A DNA stretch of 64,000 bases from Pieris napi (Eukaryota; Arthropoda; Insecta; Lepidoptera; Pieridae): positions 2,163,001 to 2,227,000 of the forward strand of contig NC_062251.1 of assembly GCF_905475465.1 (NCBI RefSeq), read 5' to 3'. A model generated the notes under the pieces. That model was not told the origin of the DNA. It searched no databases and saw only the letters and a program-made list of their open reading frames with translations. Numbering within the stretch: position 1 is the first letter of the stretch; the number at the start of each line of letters is the position of its first letter. The translations under genes and the position numbers were made by a program. Positions 33,582 to 43,836 of this stretch are shown here, piece after piece.

Positions 33582-33915
33582 AAAAAACTAAAAAAACACG
33601 CTTTTAAAGCACATCAAACTAAAAAGTTAAAAATAATTCCTAATTTAAGCTGAAAATGGTAATAAACAAAAAATTATGGTTACATTTTTTAGTTTAATGT
33701 GCTTTAAAAGCGTGTTTTTAGTTTTTTTAAACTATTATTAATTTTTTAGTTAAATTTTTTTTATTTTTTTTTTCGGATTATTGCATTGTCATCGATATTT
33801 GACAGGTGCGCAAAATTTGAATTAAATCTGTCCGTTAAAAGTGGGTCAAAATCGAGTCCGAAGGAGTCGGTTACATACATACATACAGGTGAAGCTAATA
33901 TAAAGCGTGTAAAAA
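33582..33915. mobile_element. Inserted lepidopteran repeat with inverted arms (unit 2 only)
   Basis: AACACGCTTTTAAAGCACAT near 33597 is mirrored at about 33695-33720, followed by GAAGGAGTCGGTTACATACA with (ACAT)n and AGCTAATATAAAGCGTG. AATAGTTTA occurs on both sides (about 33573 and 33922), and unit 1 lacks the sequence. Confidence 0.6.
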
Positions 33916-34149
33916 AAGAATAGTTTACATACTAAAGCGCCTAAAAAAGTACGACGAATTCATAACATCGTCTTTATAATAATTTATATTCAGTTAAAAC
34001 TAATCTTATAGTTTCATAATTAAAATACTGGTTTTGTATTTTAATATTTTATTTATTTTAATAAAACCTAAACATAACAATCAAATAAACAGTAGTCTTT
34101 TCTTAACCTTATGCAGGTAATAATAAAATATAATAAACAGAAAATTTAA

Positions 34150-34445
34150 ACTAGTTTAAAAAGTTTGGTCCTTGTGGCAGTGTACCTTTAACGCTGAAAT
34201 TTCCTCGCTGTATTGCGATATTTATTCGTTGAGGAAAGCACCAGCTCTGGGGTCACCGGTACTCCCAGGCGCCAACTTAAATCTTTAATTAGCTGTGCAC
34301 TTGAACCACACGTCTCAAGACAAAGGGAACAAAATCCAAGTTGAAGGAAAGACTTATATTTGAGGCGTTTATTTTTGGCCTGCTCTACGGCCGCCCCCTT
34401 TTTTGCTTGTCTGAAGGTGAGACGGGGCAAATGTGTCCACACAAG
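34150..34445 (-). pseudogene. LINE C-terminal relic in unit 2
   Basis: An 84-codon frame (34442-34188) contains KYKSFLQLGFCSLCLETCGS and AQLIKDLSWRLG, resembling the ...FVPVAVETLGPW...L...LS.RL part of insect retroelement C-termini, then shifts out of frame where QRISIAIQRGNA is expected. Confidence 0.5.
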
Positions 34446-34516
34446 TAGCTTTCCATACCAAAGCCCGTCTTCAAGAGATCAACTTCACTTTGTGTTATTA
34501 AATTTGCTTTTGTTAA

Positions 34517-35218
34517 TCTGATATATAAAAATTGGTTGTCTGTAAAGTCGGTTTACTGACGATAGTTGAACGTGACAACGTCATAAGAAAATACTGATGG
34601 GATGATTGCATTTTCAAAAGAAAATTTAAATTTTTTTTGTTTGATAGATATTTTTTATAGATATAGAGGAGGTAAATGGAAATCACAATTGAATTGATCA
34701 AGTTACTTTTATTTGTACGCATACATACAGTTATGTCAATTTTTTAACGAACGAACGCGGAGGCCTATTGTGCCTCTTTGTCACTCGTTCCTTGTTCTCG
34801 CTTGCACTTCAAGCCTTAAATGTAACGCCTCAGAGCGAGGTAACGCCGCATGCGTCATGTTTTTTCTTGCGTGCAGCCGGCTCCATCACATTATAAGATG
34901 TTGTCACGTCAAATTCTCGCGTTACAATGTTCGTTCCCATACTCCTCCGAAACGGCTCGACCGATTCTTATGAAATTTTTTATGCATATTTAGTAAGTCT
35001 GAGAATCGGCTACTATCTTTCAAATCCCTAAGTAATAAGGGGGTACAGTGTACACCCAAAAAAAAAATTAAACATAAAAAAATACTTAAACCTTAATTTT
35101 CACCCCTCTACGATGAACCACTATTTTTTATTATAGTAGATAATATATAATTTATTGAACTAAAAAAGAATCCTAGAAATAATATACATGGCAAAACAAC
35201 GTTTGCCGGGTCAGCTAG
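34517..35218 (+). mobile_element. Non-autonomous Helitron, unit 2
   Basis: Counterpart of 24378-25409: TCTGATATATAAAAATTGGT at the start, GTTTGCCGGGTCAGCTAG at the end, A before and T after. Lacks the 345-bp extra segment, and so probably shows the ancestral form, with GTAACGCCTCAGAGCGAGGT intact. Confidence 0.75.
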
Positions 35219-35427
35219 TAATCTATATTATTTTCGTGCACCGTCGGTTCAATCAATGCTACTTCATGATCAAGTAGCAATTGCTAAGCGTATATCCAAA
35301 GGATAGATAAATTCTAGTTTTTCATTTATTGCTTTCCCTACTTCCATGTGGAATGAAATTGTTCCAGAGTTGTTACTATATCGAATTTCCATTCGACTTG
35401 TAAATCTATGTTCTCTACGCCTTCAAA

Positions 35428-35745
35428 ACAAACGTTGTTTTGCTATGTATATTATTTCTAGGAAAAAATTTTTTAGTTCAATAAAAATCTATCTACTATA
35501 ATAAAAAACGGGGTTGATCGTAGGGGAATGAAAATTAGGGGTTGTATGTATTTTTGTATGCTGTATCATAAGGAAATAAAAACAAAACACATTGTCTAAA
35601 AAATAAATATTTTTTAGGGTGGATCTTAGGGGTTTGAAAGATAGTAGCAGACTTACTGAAAATGCATAAAAAAATTCATAAGAATCGAGCCGTTTCAGAG
35701 GAGTATGGGAACGAACATTGTGACACGAGAATTTTATATATTAGA
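35428..35745 (-). mobile_element. Helitron, minus strand, 3'-truncated, unit 2
   Basis: Counterpart of 25620-25922, 5' end TCTAATATATAAAATTCTCG at 35745. Confidence 0.65.
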
Positions 35746-36065
35746 TGATTTTGATTTGATTTAATGGGCAGGTAGGAGCGGCTAACAGCCTTTAGTAACG
35801 GCTTAGATCAATAAAGTTAATAGATATTCTATTTGTTGCGCACATTGGCGAAATACATGAATTATTTATTGATATGCATCGTATCGAAGGCAAATGAAGC
35901 GGCGAAAATATAATCGATTCTCGAGGGAGGCATTTGCTTCTACCTAGCCACCCTGGTGACGGCCTTAATTACAAATAGAACAGAAATATTATGTATCGCA
36001 TAGCAGGCCTCCCCTTTTCATCCCATGATTTGCCCCAGCCCCCATGGTTCATGGGTTATAGTAGT

Positions 36066-36488
36066 AATATATTTATTGAAGTGAAACTTATTAGCGTCAC
36101 GAAGATGTGCAGCGTTTTTGACGAAGAAAAGGAGAGCGATTGAGAGAGCTGAGAGTGAGAAACGGCGAACGTAGCATGAAGCAAATATCCATTGAGCGAG
36201 AAAGATCGAGAGAGAATGAGTTAGAGCGAACGTCGCATCACGCTATTGGTTGATGTAATTAGGTTACTTAAATTAGGTTACTTGTGCAGTAAACGCAGAT
36301 TTTTTATTTAATTATATTATCATTAGCACGTATACAGTGTGTATAGTGTGAATATAGATATACAAATACATGGAGTGATCATATACTGGCAGATGATCAT
36401 CTATTGGGGCTTTCACATTAGTAATAATTAATTTACAAAGAAGTTTCACTTCTCACATGTGTACTTTGTACGCACGCCCCTTTTTTAT
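36066..36488. repeat. Family P repeat, unit 2
   Basis: GAAGTGAAACTTATTAGCGT at the left and AAAGAAGTTTCACTTCTCAC at the right; a shorter purine-rich middle than in unit 1. Confidence 0.6.
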
Positions 36489-36860
36489 AGACCAGGGGGC
36501 AAATGGGCAGGAGGCTCACCTGATGTTAAGTGATACCGCCGCCCATGGACACTCAATGCCAGAGCGCTGGATCGGATACGGGTGGAATTACTTATTCTGC
36601 CTCGACGTCCGATGATGAAACTCAGCTGTAGGTATTTATCCAAACAACTTCTCTGAACACTCTCCATGGTAATATTAGATTCTTCAATGGATGTCGAAGA
36701 ATACGAAATACAACCCGTATCCACAACTGAGCGTTTCTTAAGGCAGTTTTTGCCCCACCACTATGTGAAACCAGCTGCCCACTGAAGTATATCCGCACCA
36801 ATTCGACTTAAGGGTCAAAGTGCGTACCAATTCATAAAAAGCCTACAAGGCGAACCTTCT
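36488..36860. repeat. Lepidopteran LINE/SINE-like fragments
   Basis: 36488-36600 carries GGGCAGGAGGCTCACCTGAT and GTTAAGTGATACCGCCGCCC (minus-strand sense); 36720-36860 carries ACCAGCTGCCCACTGAAGTA in plus sense. Two pieces of one family in opposite orientation meet near 36600-36720. Confidence 0.55.
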
Positions 36861-36889
36861 GTCAATAAGTACGTAATAATATATATTAA

Positions 36890-37075
36890 CTAGCTGATAG
36901 GGTGAAAATTAAAGTTTGTATGCTGTATCATAAAAAAATAAAAATTTAGGGGTTTGAAAAATAGTAGCCGATTCTGACTTACTGAATATGCATAAAAAAT
37001 TTCATAAGAATCGGTCGTGCCGGTTCTGAGGAGTATGGGAACGAACATTGTGACACGAGAATTTTATATATTAGA
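36890..37075 (-). mobile_element. 186-bp Helitron, complete ends
   Basis: Reads leftward from TCTAATATATAAAATTCTCG (37075) to CTATCAGCTAG (36890), with A before and T after. One of the smallest complete copies here. Confidence 0.65.
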
Positions 37076-37654
37076 TGTGATATTTTATCACTACAAATAA
37101 TATAAGAATTTACTAATTGATATGACTCAAGTATATATAAGTATGTAAACTTTCTTTTAATACAAATTTGCACGCTATTGTGGCAGAATATGCAAACTTT
37201 CGATTCTACCACCATTATTAGAATTATTATTCTGTCGTCTAGAACAACTTTCCGGTTATATTGACCAAAATCAAAGGTCCCGGCTGAATTTGTGAGCGTC
37301 AGAATGGACGGTCACCAGTCGTGTAGAACGTTAAAACGTAGTATAAAAATTACTTCCCAATTCCTTCTATAAGATATTTGCTTCCTTAGTATCTTGGGAG
37401 AACCATAACAATTAAAGTGACCGTCCATTCTGACGTCAGAATGGCTGGTCACCTATCCTATTGTACTCACTACAATGAATTATCGATCAATTCATAGTTC
37501 ATATTTTGCTTCTTCCTAGGTATTCAAACCTCGATGCTGTACCTATCATGGAATTAAGATATCGAACAATGTTATTACTATTCCCCCCAGCGCCTGGTAA
37601 AAATATACAGGCCAAATTATTTTGTTAAAAATAAGTTAACCGAGTAAGTGATAA
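37076..37654. other. Unassigned stretch with a CCGTCCATTCTGACGTC repeat
   Basis: Mostly unassigned. CAGAATGGACGGTCACCAGT near 37302 is nearly mirrored by GTGACCGTCCATTCTGACG near 37419, followed by CAGAATGGCTGGTCACC, so a small inverted-repeat element of about 145 bp may be present. 37240-37290 resembles 49205-49255. Confidence 0.35.
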
Positions 37655-38068
37655 GGGGGCGTCCATAAATTACGTGAGGTGTTTAAGGGGGGGAGGGGGT
37701 CGAGTCAAATCTCATTTAATCTTACGTTGGAGAGGGTCTCGGCAAATATCACGCAATATTATTTCTGATTGAAAAAAAATTAGGAAAACGGTTGACCCTA
37801 AAGGCCATCTCTGCAACTTCCCGCTAACTCCATACCTAAACGCTCAACATTTCACTTATTTTGTTTTAGTCGTAAATAAAAGCACGAAGCAATTTTTTCT
37901 TCTTTTTACAATAACAATCCAACGCGTTTACGTAAGAAACCTACATTTTGAAAAATCTCACGTGAGATTGGGGGATGGGGTTGAATAAAATCTCACGACA
38001 TCTCAACAGGGGGGGAGGGAGGTACAGAAAATTTAAAAAAACACCTCACGTCATTTATGGACGCCCCC
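37655..38068. mobile_element. MITE, GGGGGCGTCCATAAATTACG family, copy 1
   Basis: Inverted ends GGGGGCGTCCATAAATTACG, TAA on both sides (37652-37654, 38069-38071), internal G-runs. Second copy at 48746-49174. It shares about 60 bp (ACGGTTGACCCTAAAGGCCA) with the interior of the TGGTAGGGG elements. Confidence 0.8.
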
Positions 38069-38499
38069 TAATAAGTGAGTTCTGTTGACTGTTACTACCT
38101 ACCTTTATTTATATAAATAAACTTATTCATAATATTAATTCTATTGTATTAGGTAATAAACGTCATCGGCTGTTACGACTATCGGTTTTTACGACCAAAT
38201 ATGATTAGTCTTCGATGTTACATATTTTGTCTGTATAGGTGAATAAATAAAACAACACTTCAACAAGGTTTTTATATTTGAGCGCAATAATTTTCTCATT
38301 CGTGAAATGTGAATTAATAATACGAGAGTTGCTAGTTACATTGAAACTCGAAATGTGTTTTAGGAAATATTAATTTAAATAGATTAACAACTCTGCAACT
38401 TCCAGCACCAATACCAAGTTCGTAGTGGTAGTAGCGCTGATGGTTATAGGGTATTTGATATGAATCCCTCTAAACCACACCCAGTTTTGAATCGACTTA

Positions 38500-39005
38500 C
38501 GCCCGAACCCAATAACCTATCTCAATCCATAATCCACCATCTGAGATAGTAATAAAATGTTGTAACAACGCCAATAACCAATCGACGGATTGTAATAGCC
38601 ATCTGTCGATACAAGCTATCCATGGGAGGTCGTATCGGTGTCCGTGAATAGACCTTTGTATGATAATGACAGTTGACGAAAGCTAATCAACAGTTAATTA
38701 TTTAAACAGATTTTAACTTACACCAGTTTTTTAAATAATTAAAAAGTGTTTGTTATGTTTTAAACATACACATGTATATTTTAATGTTATTTGAACGGTT
38801 TTATTTACTTTATTTGGTTTACATTGATTATCAAATATGAGTGAAAACTCGGTAAAATGGAACGACAAAGAGCATTTTATCCGTCGCCAAAAATTGATTG
38901 TCTTCGTAGGGTTTGGTTATTGGGATGCAGATAGATCGATCGACTGTCACGGTTAGAACTCAGATTTTCAATCTGAGATTGTGGATTGACTATTGGGTTC
39001 GGGCG
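38500..39005. mobile_element. Harbinger-like MITE, copy 3 (unit 2)
   Basis: CGCCCGAACCCAATA ... TATTGGGTTCGGGCG, TTA on both sides (38497-38499, 39006-39008). Longest copy, with a middle part absent from 18063-18383 and 29562-29816. Confidence 0.75.
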
Positions 39006-39794
39006 TTAATGTACTAGTTCGAACCGTATATACAAAATTATTATTAAAATACCTTAATTTTCAGGATCGCTTAAAAAAAGCGGTTTTTGTTACAAATAGT
39101 ATATCGCATAGATTTCCAACGCTAGCACTCTTGTCACACCCCTAGCAGACACAAATGTGTGTCCTGCGCCAGCGCGTAGACATTTTTTTTATATAATAAT
39201 CAACAATTTTTATCAGAAAACTAAATTCAGTGCCATACCATCGATATTCAATATTTCGTAACAAAATTACATCGAAAAAGGATTGAAAAGTTCAACGTCT
39301 TTTATTAACACACTTATTTCAACAAAATCGGTCCAGCCGTTTAGTTGTTGATATGACATATGTCATTTATTTTTCTGATCAATACTATAAAAAAAATACC
39401 TTAAAATCGTAATAAAATTTTAAATTACGCCCGGTACAGCACTAACAGATAGGGATGTGACATGGAAACATAGAGAATAGACCGCTTGGGTGAATTTGCG
39501 ATTAAAACAGGCAAAAAATGTCATTCTTTCTCTAAAGTTAATTTTTTTATATTAATTTTGCACAAAAACAAAAATTCATTTTACCTTATAAATTTACTCA
39601 AATAATATAATAATACTCAATTTCAAAACAGATTTTGAAAAACTATCTGCTAGGTACAAAAACATTTCGTATTTTTTCCCTAAAATATAGAATTTTCAAA
39701 GTCAAAGTGAAATTATGTGTCGGCCCGTGTAATCTTTTACGTGTGTTATAAAGAGCTATCTAACCCAATCTATCTATTCTCCATCTCAAATTAT

Positions 39795-39880
39795 CTAATA
39801 ATCATCAACATCATACAAATTATCTATCTCTTCATCGTCCAGTTGCATGGATTGGAAGTCAACCTTGTAGCGGAGTAGAC
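39795..39880 (-). CDS. eRF1: eRF1 alternative last exon, distal copy 2 (unit 2)
   Basis: Identical in structure to 30616-30701: T-run plus CAG acceptor ending at 39881, split glycine codon, RYKVDFQSMQLDDEE, YDVDDY, TAG stop at 39797-39795. Only one base differs between the two exons, a silent GAT/GAC change in the first aspartate. Being nearer to the donor at 60006, this copy would be met first by the splicing machinery. Candidate AATAAA at 39371-39366. Whether both, one or neither is used cannot be told from sequence. Confidence 0.75.
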
Positions 39881-40243
39881 CTGAAAAAAAAATTGTATTA
39901 ATAAAAATTCTTCATTACTAAGAACTTGTCCGTCCCATCCCCAACTGGGACGTGGAAAACAAACCAAATATTTAAAAGTTGATACTCTTAAATATCTAAA
40001 ATCCGGCAAAATAAAAACAACAAAATCCAGCAATCATTTTGAATCAAACAAAAAATTGCAAATATGTATCTAAAACGAAAACTACAACACACAACTACCA
40101 AACCAGCTACGGCACGTTAAACGTTAAAAATAGGAACTCACATGCAAATAAAATTACCTTGCCTCCGTGTTGCGTTAAAAAATTAAGTTTACAAAAAGTA
40201 TTTGCGTATATGAAATTTCAAAATGATCTCCTATATATAAAAA

Positions 40244-40526
40244 CTATCTGACCGGACAAACGTCGTTTTGCTATGTATAACATTTATAATAAAAAAATAG
40301 GGGTTGATCGTAGAGTGGTGAAAGTTAAGGGTTGTTTGTATTGTTTTAATGCTGTATCATAAAAAAATATCTAAAAATAAAAATAAAATATTTAGGGGGA
40401 TGAAAAATAGATGTTGTCCGATTCTCTGACATACCCAATATGCACACAAAATTTCATGAGAATCGGTCGAGCCGTTTCGGAGGAGTTTAACCACAAACAC
40501 CGCGACACGAGAATTTAATATATTAG
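40244..40526 (-). mobile_element. Helitron in unit 2 only
   Basis: Reads leftward from TCTAATATATTAAATTCTCG (40526) to ACGTTTGTCCGGTCAGATAG; the terminal CTAG is mutated to ATAG. Unit 1 has the uninterrupted sequence at about 31055. Confidence 0.7.
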
Positions 40527-40994
40527 ATTTTAACGTACGGGTCGTAACGTTCTCGTTCTGAAATCCGACCCGAAGACAATTTAAAGCTAATTCCCGGCAA
40601 GTAACTTGATAAAAAAACTACAAATTTCGGAGATACATATATATACAGGGTGGTCAAAAAGTCGTGGATCAAACGCAACTAGGGGATAGATGAGGTCATC
40701 AGCTGCAAAAAATTGTTCTACGGGAGGTCTCTAAGCTCAACCCCCGCAGAGTTATAATTTATTTTGCATTTTTAAAAGAAAATTGATTATTTTTTACTAA
40801 TTCTTATTGAAATTCGAAAAAATCTACATCCTGTATCTTTTTCATAATATCCACTAGATTGGTACTGATGAGTTCTTGCGTTAGACATACTCACATACAC
40901 GTTAGTCAAAATCGCGATCTTTTCTACAAACGATTTTTAAAAGGGGAAATAATAGCGAACAAAACTATTTATTAACTTAATTGCTTATTGTATG

Positions 40995-41258
40995 GGGCCG
41001 TAAGTGTTACGTAAGCAGATTTACTGCAATTTATCCCCCCCCCCCCATCAGCAAAAGTAAGCAAAGCTCTCAAAAAATAATAGTACATAAACGTATGAAT
41101 TTTTTGTAGGAATCCTCGAAAATGCATTTCGTTTTCAAGCATAGACAACGTGTGGGTAATATTAAAAAAGTAAATAATTACGTTGACGTAATCACCAAAT
41201 AAGAAAACCAAAGCCCCCCCCCCCACTTATAATGCTTACGTAATATTTGAACGGTCCC
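40995..41258. mobile_element. MITE, GGGACCGTTCAAATATTACG family (unit 2)
   Basis: GGGCCGTAAGTGTTACGTAA at left, mirror of GGGACCGTTCAAATATTACG at right, ATG on both sides (40992-40994, 41259-41261), C-runs of 12-13. Confidence 0.65.
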
Positions 41259-41919
41259 ATGTGTACTAAAACAATTTTGTTCGCCATTTTGGATTTGTCA
41301 CGATTAAAAAAAAACAATTAGTTTGCAAACTTTATATGGATACAAGAAAAGCATACATTCTCAATTTATACTTTCCAACCCTAAACCTATTAAATAACTT
41401 AATCAAAAGTAAACGACCAGTATCAGAAACTTAAGATTATCGTCAGAGCTTTGGGTATTCTCGATATACTACACAGTTAAACGTAATCGAATAGTTTTAG
41501 TTTACTATTTATCCATGTATCGTCGTTCCGTTTTCATTTAGCAAATTTTCAATAAAAAATCTAATTAATGACGTGCCAGCTACATTATTTATAACAAATG
41601 AATCGCTAGATATTTTTTTAAAAATCATACAAAATTGTCCAGCCATTTATGGGTTATAAAGAAAACTAATATAAGTATACAGATTATTATTACGCCTCAT
41701 ACGTGACACCAAACCATTTTCACAACCCTTAAAATGGAAATCTATAGCGGTAGCCGAATTTGGAACAGTAACTCCATTTTCCATACAATTTGTATAGCAT
41801 ACGATGCTATTAAAAGTTTATTAGTTCCAAATAAGTCCACGAAGCGCTCTCACATAGATTTTATTTACGTTTCCTTCGCTAAACAACAGTGGTACCTCAA
41901 AACATAACAATAGGGTGGC

Positions 41920-42095
41920 TGGGCTGGCAAAATGCCACGGGCCCCAGACCCAAGAGATATGTTCTATGGATGAATGTGAAGTCTCCAATATGCATTGGGC
42001 TAGCATGGGGACTACAGACCATTCCCTCTCGCCTAAGAGAGGAGGCCTATGGCCATTAGTGGGACATATACAACGTGTATGTCCCACTAACTGTC
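41920..42095 (+). repeat. LINE 3' UTR fragment plus small hairpin (unit 2)
   Basis: Counterpart of 32445-32620 with the same TGAATGTGAAGTCTCCAATA and GGAGGCCTATGGCC words. The long minus-strand frame across it (42186-41821) is not a gene. Confidence 0.5.
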
Positions 42096-42104
42096 CCACT
42101 AAAT

Positions 42105-42324
42105 GTATCATAAAAAAATAAAAATAAAAAAAATTATCCAAAAATTTAAAAAAAAAATTAGGGGTGAACTGGACTACCCTTAACATTTAGGGGGGGATGA
42201 AAAATTGATTTTGTCCGATTCTCAGACATACCCAATATGCACACAAAATTTCATGAGAATCGGTCGAGCCGTTTCGGAGGAGTTTAACCACAAAGACCGC
42301 GACACGAGAATTTTATATATATTA
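42105..42324 (-). mobile_element. Helitron 5' fragment (unit 2 only)
   Basis: AAAATTCTCGTGTCGCGG and CTCCTCCGAAACGGCTCGAC read leftward from about 42324; the 3' end is lost in A/T runs. Confidence 0.55.
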
Positions 42325-42576
42325 TTTAAAAAAAATACCTTTATTCCTAATGAGAAAACCAAAGCCCGTTTCGTTAGTCACTGATATTGCCCGTTAAAAA
42401 TACAACTTTGAACTCACTTTAATAAAACTATAATCTATAAATTGCACTCAAAATTATATTTTTATATTAAATGAGGTTTATTTAACACTACAGCCTTTTA
42501 CGTATGGGCCTCAATTCTGTATCCATTTATAGGCAATCAATTCTCTGACATAGATTTGTGGGTCTAAGCTAGCTTT

Positions 42577-42824
42577 GGGAGCGTTCAAGTATTACTTGGA
42601 GATTCATGAAGCCCCCCCCCCCATGTAACGTGCCGTAACGTTTTTCTGTACCAAATAGTAAAACGTTTCGTGGCCACCCAGTGACTCTTTATACCTAAAA
42701 GTTACCATTATGTGGTGTAAAGTACTGGAAAGTCGAAAATAATATTAACAATAACGCGTAATTCAATCCCCGCCCCGCATCGTAACGTTTTACAAAAAGA
42801 CCCCCCCCCCCCCAAATTCGTTAT
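42577..42824. mobile_element. Truncated MITE at the end of unit 2
   Basis: GGGAGCGTTCAAGTATTAC family, left end intact, right end missing after CCCCCAAATTCGTTA. Confidence 0.6.
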
Positions 42825-42958
42825 TCCACCAGGCCAACACTGCTCCATGAGTGGTAACTCAATAAGAAGAAGTGCAATATTAATTCTACTGTGCAATTTA
42901 CGAATGTATTAAAATGATTCAACCTCCAATTCGTTTTCAATTAATTTAAACAACAGTA

Positions 42959-43239
42959 CAGTATCCCTTCTATAACACGGTAGATTGGTCCCGCGTTATA
43001 GGAAACGCGTTGTAGGAGTATTCTAGCACATCGCGCTCGTAACTAATATAACGCGTTGTGTACAAACGATTCGCGTTTAACTTTTCTCGTAAAAGAGCAT
43101 TTAATGCGAATATTAAGAAAAGTGTTGTCATAGTACAGAAATATAAAGTGCAATCCCCGCGTTATATGGAATACTACCCGTATAATACGAGAGTCTGAAT
43201 CGCGTTATAAGAGTATCGTGTTATAAGAAGGGTTCACTG
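42959..43239. mobile_element. pogo-like MITE with TA target duplication
   Basis: CAGTATCCCTTCTATAACAC at left and the mirror of CAGTGAACCCTTCTTATAAC at right, TA on both sides (42957-42958, 43240-43241). Interior has repeated CGCGTTATA words. Such CAGTGAACCCT...TATAACGCG ends are known from pogo/Tigger-related insect elements (memory). Confidence 0.65.
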
Positions 43240-43740
43240 TAAATGAATTGCGTTGATTTGTTGCGTTTTACAAATTCCAGCTTAAACTTTACATCAGATA
43301 TCACCAATACCTCATCATTTTTTGATTATTTATTAAAACGAAATTCAGAAACACACAGCATAGAAATCCCCCTATAACTCGTTTTCATATAACGCGATTA
43401 CAGGCTTCAATACAACGCGGTATTCTTCCCTATAAAGCTGAGATTTCTCAAGTTACATTTATGTAGTGTGAAATTTATAATGATTTGTCAAGTCCATAAT
43501 TAGTCTTGCGTACCTGTTAGAATTTTGATATGTTCATAAAAACTGTATTACGAGAATATTCCTACAACGCGATTTCATACAATACGGTCCGTCTACCGCG
43601 TTATATGGAGATTACTATTCTAACGTATTAGATTTTGACATAGCGCGTTTCCGAATCTAAATTGACACAAGATTCACGGCCTCAAACCTCATTTAATACA
43701 AATTACAAATATCTAAATACTAAAAACCTATTCAATGACT
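43240..43740. other. Further TATAACGCG-rich sequence
   Basis: ATATAACGCGATT (43389), ACAACGCGGTAT (43413), ACAACGCGATTT (43563) and CCGCGTTATATGG (43595) repeat the interior words of the neighbouring MITE, suggesting a decayed longer relative. No coding frame. Confidence 0.4.
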
Positions 43741-43836
43741 AGCGGTTATGGTTTCAAGATTCAAGATTCAAAGCCTTTATTTTTAACTAATACAAGAGAA
43801 CAAAATATAAATGTATATAAAAAAAGAAAAAAAAGT

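Larger units (their letters stand above)
33484..42824. repeat. Tandem duplication, unit 2
   Basis: Same order as unit 1. Private insertions: 33582-33915, MITE 37655-38068, Helitron 40244-40526 and Helitron fragment 42105-42324. The right boundary falls inside the MITE beginning at 42577, which stops after a C-run at about 42820. The MITE in unit 1 is complete, so the break or a later deletion occurred in this C-run region. Confidence 0.85.

Noticed and set aside
41821..42186. 121-codon minus-strand gene
   Set aside because: It runs across a LINE 3' fragment and Helitron junction specific to unit 2 and has no homologous extension in unit 1.
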